A stretch of DNA of 64,000 bases from Streptomyces violaceoruber (GTDB lineage: Bacteria; Actinomycetota; Actinomycetes; Streptomycetales; Streptomycetaceae), in NCBI RefSeq assembly GCF_033406955.1, contig NZ_CP137734.1, positions 6,014,001 to 6,078,000 on the forward strand. The letters run 5' to 3'. Shown piece after piece: positions 16,948 through 26,007 of the stretch (the first letter of the stretch is position 1; each line of letters opens with the position of its first letter). The notes under the pieces were generated by a model. That model saw only the letters and a list, made by a program, of their open reading frames with translations. It searched no databases and had not been told where the DNA came from. Both the position numbers and the translations under genes were made by a program.

Positions 16948-17595
16948 ATGGCCACCACCCGGAAACGCATCACGAACCCCGCCGCCGAGCGGCCGCACCC
17001 CGACGCCACCCGGCGCAGCCAGCGGTCCCGCCAGGCCATCTACGACGCCGCCCTCGCCCTGGTCGGCGAGGTCGGCTACCCGAAGACCACCATCGAGGGC
17101 ATCGCCGCCCGCGCCGGCGTCGGCAAGCAGACCATCTACCGTTGGTGGTCCTCGAAGGCGGACGTCCTGCTGGAGGCCTTCCTCGACCTGGGTGAGCGGC
17201 TCGTGGAGGCCGCCGGTGAGGAGGCGTACACCATCCCGGACACGGGTGACGTCGCCGCCGACCTCAAGGTCGTACTGCGCGCCACCGTCGACGAACTGCG
17301 GGATCCGAGGTTCGAGGCGCCCTATCGCGCGCTGGCCGCGGAGGGCGTCGTCAACGAGGAGCTGGGCCGGACCTTCGTCAGCCGGCTTCTGGAGCCGTCG
17401 CTCCAGCTGCACGCCGACCGGCTGCGGGCCGCCCAGGAGGCGGGCCAGGTACGGCAGGACATCGACCTGCGGATCGCGCTGGAGCTGTTCGTTTCCCCGC
17501 TCGCGCAGCGCTGGCTCCAGCACACGGGACCGTTCTCCCACGCCTACACCGACACCCTCGTCGACTACGCGTTGCACGGGCTCGCCCCGCGGTGA
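16948..17595 (+). CDS. TetR family transcriptional regulator
   Basis: 215 residues with the TetR_N helix-turn-helix at about 28-75 (AIYDAALALVGEVGYPKTTIEGIAARAGVGKQTIYRWW) and a C-terminal TetR_C33/11-type ligand domain. The ATG is preceded at exactly 6 bp by TAGCTT, so the mRNA is likely leaderless. No divergent gene is adjacent, so the target is not obvious; the downstream Prim-Pol gene is 105 bp away on the same strand. Confidence 0.88.
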   Translation: MATTRKRITNPAAERPHPDATRRSQRSRQAIYDAALALVGEVGYPKTTIEGIAARAGVGKQTIYRWWSSKADVLLEAFLDLGERLVEAAGEEAYTIPDTGDVAADLKVVLRATVDELRDPRFEAPYRALAAEGVVNEELGRTFVSRLLEPSLQLHADRLRAAQEAGQVRQDIDLRIALELFVSPLAQRWLQHTGPFSHAYTDTLVDYALHGLAPR

Positions 17596-17700
17596 CCGAA
17601 GAGGCCTGACCAGGGAAGTTTGTCCCTTCGCGACCCCGAAGCGGGGAATGGTGCGACGATAGGGCATGCTGGTGCGCACGACGGCGAGGCAAGGGGATAG

Positions 17701-18432
17701 ATGAGCGCGGAGTTCGGCGGTCGGAGCGGTCTGCAGGGCAAACTCTCCTCGTGGCTGCGCGGACGCCGCCCCAAGGAGGCCGCCGGAGACGGTGGCCGGG
17801 AGGACCTGCTGCTCGCCGCCGCCGGTGCCGGACTGCCCCTGGCGCCCGCCGCGCACCCCGCCGGATACCGTTGCTCCTGCGACCGCGTGGGCTGTCCCAC
17901 CCCCGCCCGGCACCCGGTGTCGTTCGCCTGGCAGACGCAGTCCACCACCGACCGCGCCCAGATCGAGCGCTGGGCCCGGCATCAGCCCGAGGCCAACTTC
18001 ATCACCGCGACCGGCATGGTGCACGACGTGCTCGACGTGCCCCTGGAGGCCGGTCGGGAGGCGGTGGAGCGGCTGCTCGCCGCCGGTGTCGAGGTTGGGC
18101 CGGTCGCCGAGAGCGACGACGGACGCATGCTGCTGTTCACCCTCACCCGGGGCACCCCCGAGGACGAGGACGAGTGGTGGCCCTGCGAGCTGGACTGCCA
18201 CCCCGAGACCATGGACGAGCATCCGGGGCTGCGCTGGCACTGCCGCGGTTCCTATGTGCTGGTACCGCCGGCCCGGCTGCCCGGGGAACACCGCACGGTG
18301 CGCTGGGTGCGCGGCCCCGAGCATCCGCTGCCGGATCCGCTGACCCTGCTGGAGACCCTCACCGACGCCTGCGCCCGGCACGCCGGTGCGGAGGGCGACC
18401 ACGAGGGAGCCTCCTGGCCGCTGCGCCGCTGA
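17701..18432 (+). CDS. Bifunctional DNA primase/polymerase (Prim-Pol) N-terminal-domain protein
   Basis: 243 residues. After a basic N-terminus it follows the chromosomal Streptomyces Prim-Pol pattern: LPLAPAAHP, the zinc-type CSCDRVGCPTPARHP knot, WARHQPEANFITATG, VHDVLDVP, and a histidine/serine end GLRWHCRGSYVLVPPA. In the catalytic family the second beta strand carries D-x-D; here DVLDVP stands at that place, so activity is uncertain. There is no helicase domain or replicon neighbour, so this is not a plasmid replication gene but the solitary chromosomal version. Role unknown. Confidence 0.78.
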   Translation: MSAEFGGRSGLQGKLSSWLRGRRPKEAAGDGGREDLLLAAAGAGLPLAPAAHPAGYRCSCDRVGCPTPARHPVSFAWQTQSTTDRAQIERWARHQPEANFITATGMVHDVLDVPLEAGREAVERLLAAGVEVGPVAESDDGRMLLFTLTRGTPEDEDEWWPCELDCHPETMDEHPGLRWHCRGSYVLVPPARLPGEHRTVRWVRGPEHPLPDPLTLLETLTDACARHAGAEGDHEGASWPLRR

Positions 18433-18447
18433 GCGCCCCGGGCTCTC

Positions 18448-19437
18448 CTACTCGCCCTTGCCCGAAGTGAGACCCTGGACCCGGCCCAGTACCGACACCT
18501 GCCCGTCCGCCGGATCGAGCGCGACCTCGTTGGAGACGAACTCCATCGTCAGCGACTGCTTGATCTCGCCGTCCGTCAGGGCCAGCACGTCCTTGTTCGG
18601 CGTCGGCACGGACGCGCCCCGCGCGGCGGTCTGCTTCTCGAAGTGGCGCGAGGTGAAGAACACCAGCGCGCCGCCGTCCTCGGTGCGCAGTGCCAGCGGC
18701 GCGTAGTCGCCGTTCGTCAGCGGCTCGTCGATGTACTGGGTGACCAGGCCGGGGCGGGTCGAGCGCTTCTCGCGCAGTGCGCGCCAGGAGCTGGTGTGCA
18801 CACCGTCCGCGAAGGTCTTGCCGCCGTCCTGAAGGTACGTCGTGTAGTCCTTGCTCAGACCGGCCGGCGGGACGCTCACGTCGGTGGCGTTCGCGGGCAC
18901 GGCCTCGGCCCAGCCGTCCTGGTCGGTCTTGAACTCGGGCACCTTGCCGGGGGCGACCAGCGTCAGGTACGCCGCCTCCCAGGTCTCCTCCAGGCCGTCC
19001 CGGGTGAAGACCAGCAGCCAGCGTGCCGTGCCGCCCTTGTTGGCCTTGGTGTCCGCGACGAACCAGCGCGGCCAGCCCGCCTTCTTCGGGATCGTGAACT
19101 TCGCGTCGGTCAGCTCCAGCGGCTCGTGCGCCGGATTGCCGTCCGGGTGGTTGGCCGCCCCCGCCTTCAGCCGCGCCGAGTCGATCGCGGCGAGGGCGCC
19201 GGTGGTGTGGTCGGCGTCCAGGGAGGCGTCGTACGCCTTGTCGGCCTTGTTGTACGCGGTGGTGAACCGCTCGAGCGCCTTCGCGGCCTCGGCCCGGGTG
19301 GCCGAGGGGAGTACCTCGCGCTCACCGTGCACCACCACGCAGCCGCTCGCCGTCAGCGACAAAACGGTCGCCGAGGCGGATATGAGCGCGCACTTCTCAA
19401 GCCTGCGGGGCCTTCGAGGGCCGCGATCCTGGCTCAT
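18448..19437 (-). CDS. Putative lipoprotein at the end of the efe operon
   Basis: 329 residues. A signal peptide with lipobox LTASGC (Cys33) predicts a membrane-anchored extracytoplasmic lipoprotein; the rest is a soluble, Ala/Lys/Asp-rich domain without a family I can name. Its ATG at 19437 lies 41 bp inside the 3' end of efeU in another frame, so it is coupled to the iron-transport operon. By position it may assist ferrous iron uptake or sense its state, but nothing in the sequence proves this. Confidence 0.75.
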   Translation of the reverse strand: MSQDRGPRRPRRLEKCALISASATVLSLTASGCVVVHGEREVLPSATRAEAAKALERFTTAYNKADKAYDASLDADHTTGALAAIDSARLKAGAANHPDGNPAHEPLELTDAKFTIPKKAGWPRWFVADTKANKGGTARWLLVFTRDGLEETWEAAYLTLVAPGKVPEFKTDQDGWAEAVPANATDVSVPPAGLSKDYTTYLQDGGKTFADGVHTSSWRALREKRSTRPGLVTQYIDEPLTNGDYAPLALRTEDGGALVFFTSRHFEKQTAARGASVPTPNKDVLALTDGEIKQSLTMEFVSNEVALDPADGQVSVLGRVQGLTSGKGE

Positions 19438-20269
19438 CAGGTTCCTTCACCTTCCCCTTCCCGGAGGCGAACCCTACCGGGGCGAGGAAGAGCGCGAGTG
19501 TCGGGACCAGGTACAGCAGCCACACCGTGACCTGGAGGACGGTCGGATCGGGCTGGAAGTTGAACACGCCCTTGAGCAGGGTGCCGTACCAGCTCGACGG
19601 GTCGATCGTGCTGCTGATGTCGAAGGCCAGGTTCGTCAGGCCCGGCACCAGGTCGGCCTCCTGGAGGTCGTGCACGCCGTAGGCCAGCACGCCCGCCGCC
19701 ACGACGACCAGCATGCCGCCGGTCCAGGTGAAGAACCGGGCCAGGTTGATGCGCAGCGCGCCCCGGTAGAACAGCCAGCCCAGCAGGACGGCGGTGGCCA
19801 GCCCGAGGGCCACGCCGATCAGCGGGCGCGGGGTGCCGTCGCTCGCCGCGTGCACCGACGCCCACACGAACAGCGCCGTCTCCAGGCCCTCCCGGCCGAC
19901 CGCCAGGAACGCGGTGGCCACCAGGGCCCCGGTGCCCATGGCGAGGGCCGCGTCCAGCCTGCCGTGCAGCTCCGTCTTGAGGTGGCGGGCGGTGCGGCGC
20001 ATCCAGAAGACCATCCACGTCACCAGGACGACGGCCAGGATGGAGAGTGAACCGCCCAGCGCCTCCTGTGCCTTGAACGTCAGCTCCTGCGAGCCGAACT
20101 CCAGCGCGCAGCCGAAGCCGAGCGCGATCGCGACCGCCACGCCGATGCCCGCCCAGATCGGCTTCAGGGCGTCCCGGCGGTCCGTCTTGACCAGATAGGC
20201 GATGAGGATGCAGACGACGAGTGAGGCCTCCAGGCCCTCGCGCAGTCCGATCAGGTAGTTGGAGAACAC
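19397..20269 (-). CDS. efeU: EfeU/FTR1-type iron permease
   Basis: 290 residues, seven hydrophobic segments. The two iron-binding REGLE motifs that define FTR1/EfeU are present: GLREGLEASLVV near residue 10 and AVGREGLETALF in helix 4. The long C-terminal tail is charged. Translocates iron across the membrane, with EfeO and EfeB as partners. GTG at 20269 has an AAGGAGG RBS that overlaps the last codons of efeB. The 3' end overlaps the lipoprotein gene. Confidence 0.93.
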   Translation of the reverse strand: MFSNYLIGLREGLEASLVVCILIAYLVKTDRRDALKPIWAGIGVAVAIALGFGCALEFGSQELTFKAQEALGGSLSILAVVLVTWMVFWMRRTARHLKTELHGRLDAALAMGTGALVATAFLAVGREGLETALFVWASVHAASDGTPRPLIGVALGLATAVLLGWLFYRGALRINLARFFTWTGGMLVVVAAGVLAYGVHDLQEADLVPGLTNLAFDISSTIDPSSWYGTLLKGVFNFQPDPTVLQVTVWLLYLVPTLALFLAPVGFASGKGKVKEPDEPGSRPSKAPQA

Positions 20270-20271
20270 CG

Positions 20272-21534
20272 TTACGCCTCCTTGCCGAACAGCGTGCTGC
20301 CCCACCAGTCGTCCGCGTCGCGGACGCCGGGCGGCACGGCGAAGACCGCCGAACCCACGTGCTGGATATACTCGTTGAGCGCGTCCGTCGCCAGGTTGCG
20401 CTGCACCGGGACGAAGCCCGTGCGGATGTCGCGCTGGTAGGCGAGGAAGAACAGGCCGGCGTCCAGGCGGCCCAGGCCGTCCGTGCCGTCGGTGAAGGAG
20501 TAGCCGCGGCGCAGCAGCGTCGCCCCGCCGTTGGAGTCGGGGTGCGCGAGCCGGACGTGCGCGTCGGGCTTCATCGCCTTCAGGAACGGCTCGTCGCGCT
20601 CCTTGGCCTTGCCGACGGGCGCGCCCTCGCCCTTGTCGCGGCCGAACACGTCCTCCTGCTCCTGGAGGGAGGCCCGGTCCCAGGTCTCGATGTGCATGCG
20701 GATGCGGCGGGCGACGAGGTAGGAGCCGCCCGTCATCCACGGTGTCCCGTCCTTCTCGGCGGCCCAGACGAACCGGTCCAGGCGGTCCTTCTCCGTGCCC
20801 GCGATGTTGCGGGTGCCGTCCTTGAAGCCGAGCAGGTTGCGCGGGGTCTGTTCGTCGGGCGTCGTGGACGAGGTCTTGCCGAAGCCGAGCTGCGACCAGC
20901 GCACGACGACCTTGCCGAAGCCGATCCGGGCGAGGTTGCGGATCGCGTGCACGGCGACCTGGGGGTCGTCGGCGCAGGCCTGGACGCACAGGTCGCCGCC
21001 GCTGCGGGCCCTGTCGAGGTTGTCCCCGGGGAACTTCGGCAGGTCGGCCAGGGCCTCGGGGCGCAGGTCGGCGAGGCCGAATCTCGTGAACAGGGACGGC
21101 CCGAAGCCGATGGTGAGGGTCAGCCGGGAGGGCTTGAGGCCCAGGGCCTCGCCGGTGTCGTCCGGCGGGGCCTCGGGCAGGCCGCCGTAGGCGCCCTCGC
21201 CCACCGCGTGACCGGCGGTCAGCCGGCGGGCCGCCGCCGTCCACTCCTTGAGCAGCGCCACGAAGGCGGCGCGGTCCTCGGTCGTCACGTCGAACGCGGC
21301 GAAGTGCAGCCGGTCCTGCACCGGCGTGGCGATGCCCGCCTGGTGCGCCCCGTGGAAGGGCACGGCGGAGCCCGCGTCGGCACCGGCCGGGTCCGCGTCG
21401 GCACCGGCGCGGTCCATCGCCACCGCCCCGCCGGCCGCCGCGGCGGCGCCGAGCGCGAGGCCCGCGCCGCCCCAGCCGATCAGCGACCGCCGGGAGGGCG
21501 AGGGGGCCGGTGCGGGGGAGTCGGTGTCCGTCAT
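20272..21534 (-). CDS. efeB: EfeB, Tat-exported DyP-type heme peroxidase
   Basis: 420 residues. Twin-arginine signal SRRSLIGWGGAGL near residue 15. DyP peroxidase domain: distal GFKDGTRNIAG (the GxxDG motif with catalytic Asp and Arg) around residue 235 and the proximal heme-ligand region in the C-terminal half (about 330). EfeB oxidises ferrous iron or is proposed to release iron from heme; both roles are family knowledge. Start ATG at 21534, 14 bp after the efeO stop; efeU begins 2 bp after its stop. Part of the iron-regulated efeOBU operon. Confidence 0.93.
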   Translation of the reverse strand: MTDTDSPAPAPSPSRRSLIGWGGAGLALGAAAAAGGAVAMDRAGADADPAGADAGSAVPFHGAHQAGIATPVQDRLHFAAFDVTTEDRAAFVALLKEWTAAARRLTAGHAVGEGAYGGLPEAPPDDTGEALGLKPSRLTLTIGFGPSLFTRFGLADLRPEALADLPKFPGDNLDRARSGGDLCVQACADDPQVAVHAIRNLARIGFGKVVVRWSQLGFGKTSSTTPDEQTPRNLLGFKDGTRNIAGTEKDRLDRFVWAAEKDGTPWMTGGSYLVARRIRMHIETWDRASLQEQEDVFGRDKGEGAPVGKAKERDEPFLKAMKPDAHVRLAHPDSNGGATLLRRGYSFTDGTDGLGRLDAGLFFLAYQRDIRTGFVPVQRNLATDALNEYIQHVGSAVFAVPPGVRDADDWWGSTLFGKEA

Positions 21535-21548
21535 CTCGTCTCCCACGC

Positions 21549-22703
21549 CTACTTCGTGACCACGGCCGCGGCGAGCTTGGACAGCGGCTCCGCGAGCGCG
21601 TTGACCGCGTCCGACAGCTCCTTGCGGTCCGCCTTGCCGACCTTGTCGTAGGAGGTGAACTCGTAGGAGGAGGTGCTCGGGCGGTACCGGTCGAGCAGCT
21701 TGTCCAGCGCCGCGAACTGGCGGTCCAGCTCCGTCGTCAGCGCCGCGTCGTTCTCCTTCGCGACCGGCTTCAGGAGCGCGTACGACTGCTGCGCGCCCTC
21801 CACGTTGGCCTTGAAGTCGACCAGGTCGGTGTGCGAGTAGCGCTCCTCCTCGCCGGTGACCTTGCCGGTGGCGACCTCGTCGAGCAGCTCCTTGGCGCCG
21901 TTGGCCATGGAGGTGGGGGTGATCTCGGCCTTGCCGACCCGGTTCTGCCAGTCCTTCAGGTCGGTGACCAGGGTGGTGGCCAGCTCCTTCTCCCGGTCGC
22001 CGATCTTCCCGTCCTGCCACAGCGCCTTCTCCAGGCGGTGCCAGCCGGTCCAGTCGGTCGCCGGGTCCTGGCCGTCCTCCAGACCGTCCTCGCGGACGTC
22101 GACCTGCGGGTCGATGTCGCCGAAGGACTCCGCGACCGGCTCGGTGCGCTCCCAGCCGATGCGGGAGGGGGCGTACGCCTTCTTCGCGGCCGCCAGGTCG
22201 CCGGCCTTGACGGCCTTCGCGAACGCCTCCGCCTTCGGCAGGGTCTCGTCGGCCTGCTGCTGCACGTACTGGCGGTAGGCGGCCACGGCCTCGTCGAGGC
22301 GCGGGTCGCGCGCGGCGGCCTTGCCGCCGGTGGCCTGCACGTCCTGGCGGATGCCCTTGCCCTTCATGCCGGGCTTGCAGGCGATCCGGTAGTCGCCGGC
22401 CTTCACCTCGGCGGTGACCCGCTGCCTGGTGCCGGGGCCGATGTTCTCCCGCTCGGTGACCACCCGGTCGTCGGGGAAGAGGAGGTAGACCTCGGTGACC
22501 TTGGAGCCCTTGTTCTCGATGGCGAGTTCGACGTGTCCGGCCGGGAACCGGACCTTCGACACCTCGCACTTGTCGTCCGTCGCCGTCACCGTGACGACGT
22601 GCTCGCCGTCCTCGGCGCCGCTCTTCTCCGTGCACCCCGTGACGGCGGCCAGGGCCGCGGCGGTGGCTACGGCGGTGACGAGGGAGAGTCTGGCGGCTCG
22701 CAT
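21549..22703 (-). CDS. efeO: EfeO, cupredoxin/M75-type periplasmic iron-binding lipoprotein
   Basis: 384 residues. Signal peptide with lipobox AVTGC (residue about 24). Then a cupredoxin-like domain (about 30-130) and the EfeO/M75 imelysin domain with GWHRLEKALWQDG (H-x-x-E metal site). Delivers iron to EfeU. The ATG at 22703 is chosen because the lipoprotein signal starts there and TTGGAG precedes it; the frame is open for 40 more residues but those contain the iron box. First gene of an operon efeO-efeB-efeU-lipoprotein. Confidence 0.92.
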   Translation of the reverse strand: MRAARLSLVTAVATAAALAAVTGCTEKSGAEDGEHVVTVTATDDKCEVSKVRFPAGHVELAIENKGSKVTEVYLLFPDDRVVTERENIGPGTRQRVTAEVKAGDYRIACKPGMKGKGIRQDVQATGGKAAARDPRLDEAVAAYRQYVQQQADETLPKAEAFAKAVKAGDLAAAKKAYAPSRIGWERTEPVAESFGDIDPQVDVREDGLEDGQDPATDWTGWHRLEKALWQDGKIGDREKELATTLVTDLKDWQNRVGKAEITPTSMANGAKELLDEVATGKVTGEEERYSHTDLVDFKANVEGAQQSYALLKPVAKENDAALTTELDRQFAALDKLLDRYRPSTSSYEFTSYDKVGKADRKELSDAVNALAEPLSKLAAAVVTK

Positions 22704-22754
22704 GCGGGCTCCAAGGGATGGCCGAAAGTGCGCGTGACGGGCCTCGCAGGGAAG

Positions 22755-22790
22755 GTGAGGCTGGCCTAACATACCTAAGGATTTCCTAAG
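22755..22790 (-). promoter_or_regulatory. Iron box (DmdR/IdeR operator) upstream of efeO
   Basis: On the minus strand CTTAGGAAATCC then TTAGGTATGTTAGGCCAGCC: two TTAGG-type half sites resembling the actinobacterial iron box TTAGGTTAGGCTAACCTAA, about 50-90 bp before the efeO start. Suggests repression by Fe-DmdR1. Weaker match than the one at 25954. Confidence 0.7.
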
Positions 22791-22936
22791 CAAAACCCGT
22801 CCATGCGGTGATCCGAATCTCATGGACGGTGTATGGGCACGGGCCGGTCACGGTGGCTCAATCAAGTGCTCATGGGGAGGTCAAAGGTGCGTCAAAGACG
22901 GGCCTCTCCCGGGGGCGGAAATCGCCGGGGCGGGCG

Positions 22937-23779
22937 TCACGGCGAGCGGTGCGGGACGACGAGGAGCGCGCCCGTGCGCGGGTGCGGGAACACCTCCACC
23001 GGCTGGTCGTAGACCTCGGACAGCAGCCCCTCGGCGAACACCTCCGAGGGCGGGCCCCCGGCCGCGATCCGGCCCGAGCGCAGGAGCGCCACCCGGTCCG
23101 CGTACGCCGCCGCCAGCGCGAGGTCGTGCAGGACGACGACCACCGCGTCCCCGGCCCGCGCCCGCTCCCGGCACAGCCGCAGCACGAGTTCCTGGTGCCT
23201 CAGGTCCAGGGCCGCGGTCGGCTCGTCGAGCAGCAGGAGGGGAGCGCGCTGGGCGAGGACGCGGGCGAGGGCCACGCGGGCCCGTTCGCCGCCGCTGAGC
23301 GCGGAGAACGGGCGCCCGGCGAATCCGGCCACCTCCGTGCGTGCCATCGCCTCGGCCACGGCCGCTTCGTCCTCGTCCGCCCGGTCGCCGCCCGCCCAGG
23401 GCGCCCGGCCCATCCGGACGACCTCCTCCACCGCGAACGGGAAGGACAGCGACGCCGACTGGGGCAGCACCGCCCGGCGCAGCGCGAGTTCGGGCGCCGA
23501 CCAGTCCGACACCGGGCGCCCGTGGACGCGTACGACCCCCTCGGCGGCCGGGACGTCGGCGGCCAGCGCGCCCAGCAGGGTGGACTTGCCCGCCCCGTTG
23601 GGGCCGACCAGGGCGAGCACCTCGCCCGCGCGGACCTCCACGTCCACCCCGTCGAGGACCGGCCGGCCGCCGAGGTGCACGCGCAGTCCCTCGGCGGCGG
23701 CGAGGACCTCACCGGGGGCGGCCGGGGGCGGGGGCACCGGACGGGACGGCACCAGCCGCGGCAGCTTCACACCTCTCAT
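22937..23779 (-). CDS. hmuV: Heme ABC transporter ATP-binding protein
   Basis: 280 residues. Walker A GPNGAGKST (about 58-66), Q-loop QSASLSFPF, signature LSGGERAR, Walker B LLLLDEPTAALD and a switch His in VVLHDLALA: the FecE/HmuV subgroup. Powers import of heme through HmuU. The ATG at 23779 overlaps the TGA of hmuU (ATGA). Last gene of hmuTUV, which is transcribed from the iron box at 25954. Confidence 0.92.
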   Translation of the reverse strand: MRGVKLPRLVPSRPVPPPPAAPGEVLAAAEGLRVHLGGRPVLDGVDVEVRAGEVLALVGPNGAGKSTLLGALAADVPAAEGVVRVHGRPVSDWSAPELALRRAVLPQSASLSFPFAVEEVVRMGRAPWAGGDRADEDEAAVAEAMARTEVAGFAGRPFSALSGGERARVALARVLAQRAPLLLLDEPTAALDLRHQELVLRLCRERARAGDAVVVVLHDLALAAAYADRVALLRSGRIAAGGPPSEVFAEGLLSEVYDQPVEVFPHPRTGALLVVPHRSP

Positions 23780-24867
23780 GCCCAGCCTCCCTGCCTGCGC
23801 CGGGTGCGGCGCAGCAGCCAGAAGAAGAACGGACTGCCCAGCAGCGCCGTCAGCACCCCGAGCGGCAGTTCGGCCGGCTCCGCGACGGTGCGGGCGGCCA
23901 GGTCGGCGGCGAGCAGGACCAGCGCGCCGAGCAGCGCGCTGCCCGGAATCAGGAACCGGTGGCCCGGCCCGGCCGTCATCCGCAGCAGGTGCGGGACGAC
24001 GAGCCCGACGAAGCCGATGACACCGGCCACGCTCACCGCCGCCGCGGTCAGCAGGGCGATCACCAGGACCAGGACGATCCGCAGCCGCTCCACGTCCACC
24101 CCCAGGTGGCGGGCCGGGCGTTCGCCGAGCGCGAGGAGGTCGAGGCGACGGGCGTACAGCGGGGCCAGCCCGAGGCCGAGCGCCGCGCACGGCAGGACCG
24201 CCAGCACCTTCGGCCAGGTCGCCTGGGCGAGCGAGCCCAGCTGCCAGAAGGTGATCTGGTTGACCGCCGCCGTGTCCGCGAAGAACAGGAACAGCCCGAT
24301 CAGCGCCCCCGCGAAGGCGTTCACCGCGATGCCCGTGAGGATCAGGGTCACGACCTCCGTGCGGCCGCCCGAGCGGGACATCGCGTAGACGACCAGGACG
24401 GTGACCAGACCGGAGGCGAAGGCGAAGACGGACACCGTCCAGGTGCCGAGGAAGTTCAGGCCGAAGGCGATGGCGCCGACCGCGCCGACCGCCGCGCCCG
24501 AGGAGACGCCGATGACGCCCGGCTCCGCGAGCGGGTTGCCGAACACGCCCTGCATCAGCGCGCCCGCGCACCCGAGTGAGGCGCCGACCAGCAGGGCCAG
24601 CACGATCCTGGGGAACCGCACGTTCCACAGCACCGACTCGGCCACCCGGTCCAGTTCCGTGCCGCCGAGCCCCGCCCGGTGCAGCAGCGAGCCGAGCACG
24701 TCGCCGACCGGGATCGGGTAGGCGCCGGTACCGGCCGCGACCGGGACGAGGACCAGCAGGCCGGCGGCGAGGGTGGCGGTCAGCAGCCAGGCGGTGGTGC
24801 GCCGGGCGCGGGGGGCGGCGGGGTCCGCGGGCGCCGGTGCGCGGACCGGCTTGTCCCGTACGGTCAC
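23776..24867 (-). CDS. hmuU: Heme ABC transporter permease (FecCD family)
   Basis: 363 residues with about ten hydrophobic segments. Diagnostic FecCD stretches: RFPRIVLALLVGASLGCAGALMQGVF, GNPLAEPGVIGVSSGAAVGA, and GFVGLVVPHLLRM. Forms the membrane channel for heme with HmuV. The GTG at 24867 overlaps the stop of hmuT (GTGA). Middle gene of hmuTUV. Confidence 0.93.
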   Translation of the reverse strand: MTVRDKPVRAPAPADPAAPRARRTTAWLLTATLAAGLLVLVPVAAGTGAYPIPVGDVLGSLLHRAGLGGTELDRVAESVLWNVRFPRIVLALLVGASLGCAGALMQGVFGNPLAEPGVIGVSSGAAVGAVGAIAFGLNFLGTWTVSVFAFASGLVTVLVVYAMSRSGGRTEVVTLILTGIAVNAFAGALIGLFLFFADTAAVNQITFWQLGSLAQATWPKVLAVLPCAALGLGLAPLYARRLDLLALGERPARHLGVDVERLRIVLVLVIALLTAAAVSVAGVIGFVGLVVPHLLRMTAGPGHRFLIPGSALLGALVLLAADLAARTVAEPAELPLGVLTALLGSPFFFWLLRRTRRRQGGWA

Positions 24868-25904
24868 TTGGCGCCCGCCTCGCCGTACAGCTGCGCCACG
24901 ACCGACTTCAGCACCTGGTCGGTGCGCGGGCCGTAGTTGAGCAGTACGCCGTCCTCGACGGAGACGATCCGGCGGTCCATCCCGGCCGGGGTCTGGGCGA
25001 CGCCGGGGATCCGCACCAGGCCGTCCACGCCGCCGACCGATGCGAGTCCCTTGCTCATCACGAGGATCGCGTCCGGCGCGGCCTCGGCCAGGGCCTCGCT
25101 GGTGATGGCGGTGAAGTCCTTGCCGAGGCCGGAGGCGGCCCCGGCGTCCACCGCCCCGGCCGCCTCGATCAGCGACCCGGCGCCGGAGTCCTCGCCGCCG
25201 ATGAGGTAGACGGAGGCCGAGCCGCGCAGGTAGAGGAAGGCGACCCGCGGCTCCTTCCCGTGCGGAACGCCCTTGCGCACGGCCTCGATCCGCTGCTCCG
25301 AGCGCCGGGTCAGCTCCTTCCCGGCCGCCGGTACGCCGAGCGCGTCGGCGACCGCCCCGATGCGCGGGCCCACGTCGGCCAGCCCCTTCGCCGCCTCGAC
25401 GAAGAGCACCGGGACCCCGGCGGCGCGGATCTGGCCCACCGCCTCCTCGGGGCCCGTGGTGGTCTCGGCGATCACCAGGTCGGGCCTGAGGGAGAGCACG
25501 CTCTCGGCGGAGACGTCGTGGCCCCGGGTGACCACCGGGAGCTTCGCCGCCTGTTCGAAGGTGGCGGTGACGTCCCGGGCGACGACCCGGTCGCCGAGCC
25601 CGAGCGTGAAGACGATCTCGCTGAGGCTGCCGGACAGGGGGACGATCCGCTCGGCCCGACCGACCGTCACGCGCTCGCCGTCGGCGGAGCGGACGGTGAC
25701 GGGAAGCCGGGGCTCGGGTCTCCTGCCGAGTGGTTCGACCCGGTTCGCGACGGGCTCCGCCGCCGAGGGGGCCGCCGCGCCGGAACCGGCGCCGGACGAG
25801 GCGTCGGACGAGGCGTCGGAGGAGCCCGCGCATCCGGTCGCGGTCAGGGTGAGGGCGAGCGCGGACAGCAGTGCTCCCGCCAGTCGGTCTCGCAAGCGTC
25901 GCAC
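24864..25904 (-). CDS. hmuT: Heme-binding lipoprotein of the ABC importer
   Basis: 346 residues. Lipobox TATGC (Cys25), Ser/Ala-rich linker (26-50), then a TroA/BtuF-type binding domain (about 85-345) with the family pattern RIVPLSGSLSEIVFTLGLGDRVVARD and LRPDLVIAETT. Captures heme at the outer face of the membrane, presumably from the HtaA-type proteins encoded divergently. Start is GTG at 25904. The iron box lies 50 bp upstream. Confidence 0.92.
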   Translation of the reverse strand: MRRLRDRLAGALLSALALTLTATGCAGSSDASSDASSGAGSGAAAPSAAEPVANRVEPLGRRPEPRLPVTVRSADGERVTVGRAERIVPLSGSLSEIVFTLGLGDRVVARDVTATFEQAAKLPVVTRGHDVSAESVLSLRPDLVIAETTTGPEEAVGQIRAAGVPVLFVEAAKGLADVGPRIGAVADALGVPAAGKELTRRSEQRIEAVRKGVPHGKEPRVAFLYLRGSASVYLIGGEDSGAGSLIEAAGAVDAGAASGLGKDFTAITSEALAEAAPDAILVMSKGLASVGGVDGLVRIPGVAQTPAGMDRRIVSVEDGVLLNYGPRTDQVLKSVVAQLYGEAGAK

Positions 25905-25953
25905 TTTTCCGTCCGTCCTCTCGGGTCGACCGCCAGTGTCAGTCGGCTTGAGC

Positions 25954-25972
25954 TTAGGTTAGCCTTACCTTT
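25954..25972. promoter_or_regulatory. Iron box in the hmuT-htaA divergent promoter
   Basis: TTAGGTTAGCCTTACCTTT matches the IdeR/DmdR/DtxR consensus TTAGGTTAGGCTAACCTAA at most positions. It lies 50 bp from the hmuT start and 36 bp from the htaA start, so one operator can repress both directions when iron is plentiful. Confidence 0.9.
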
Positions 25973-26007
25973 GTTCGCTACCGGCCCCCCGACCCGGAGG
26001 ACTTCGC

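Noticed and set aside
17701..18432. Prim-Pol gene as sign of an integrated plasmid
   Set aside because: No replicase partner, integrase, att site or transfer gene nearby; solitary Prim-Pol-domain genes are common in Streptomyces chromosomes.
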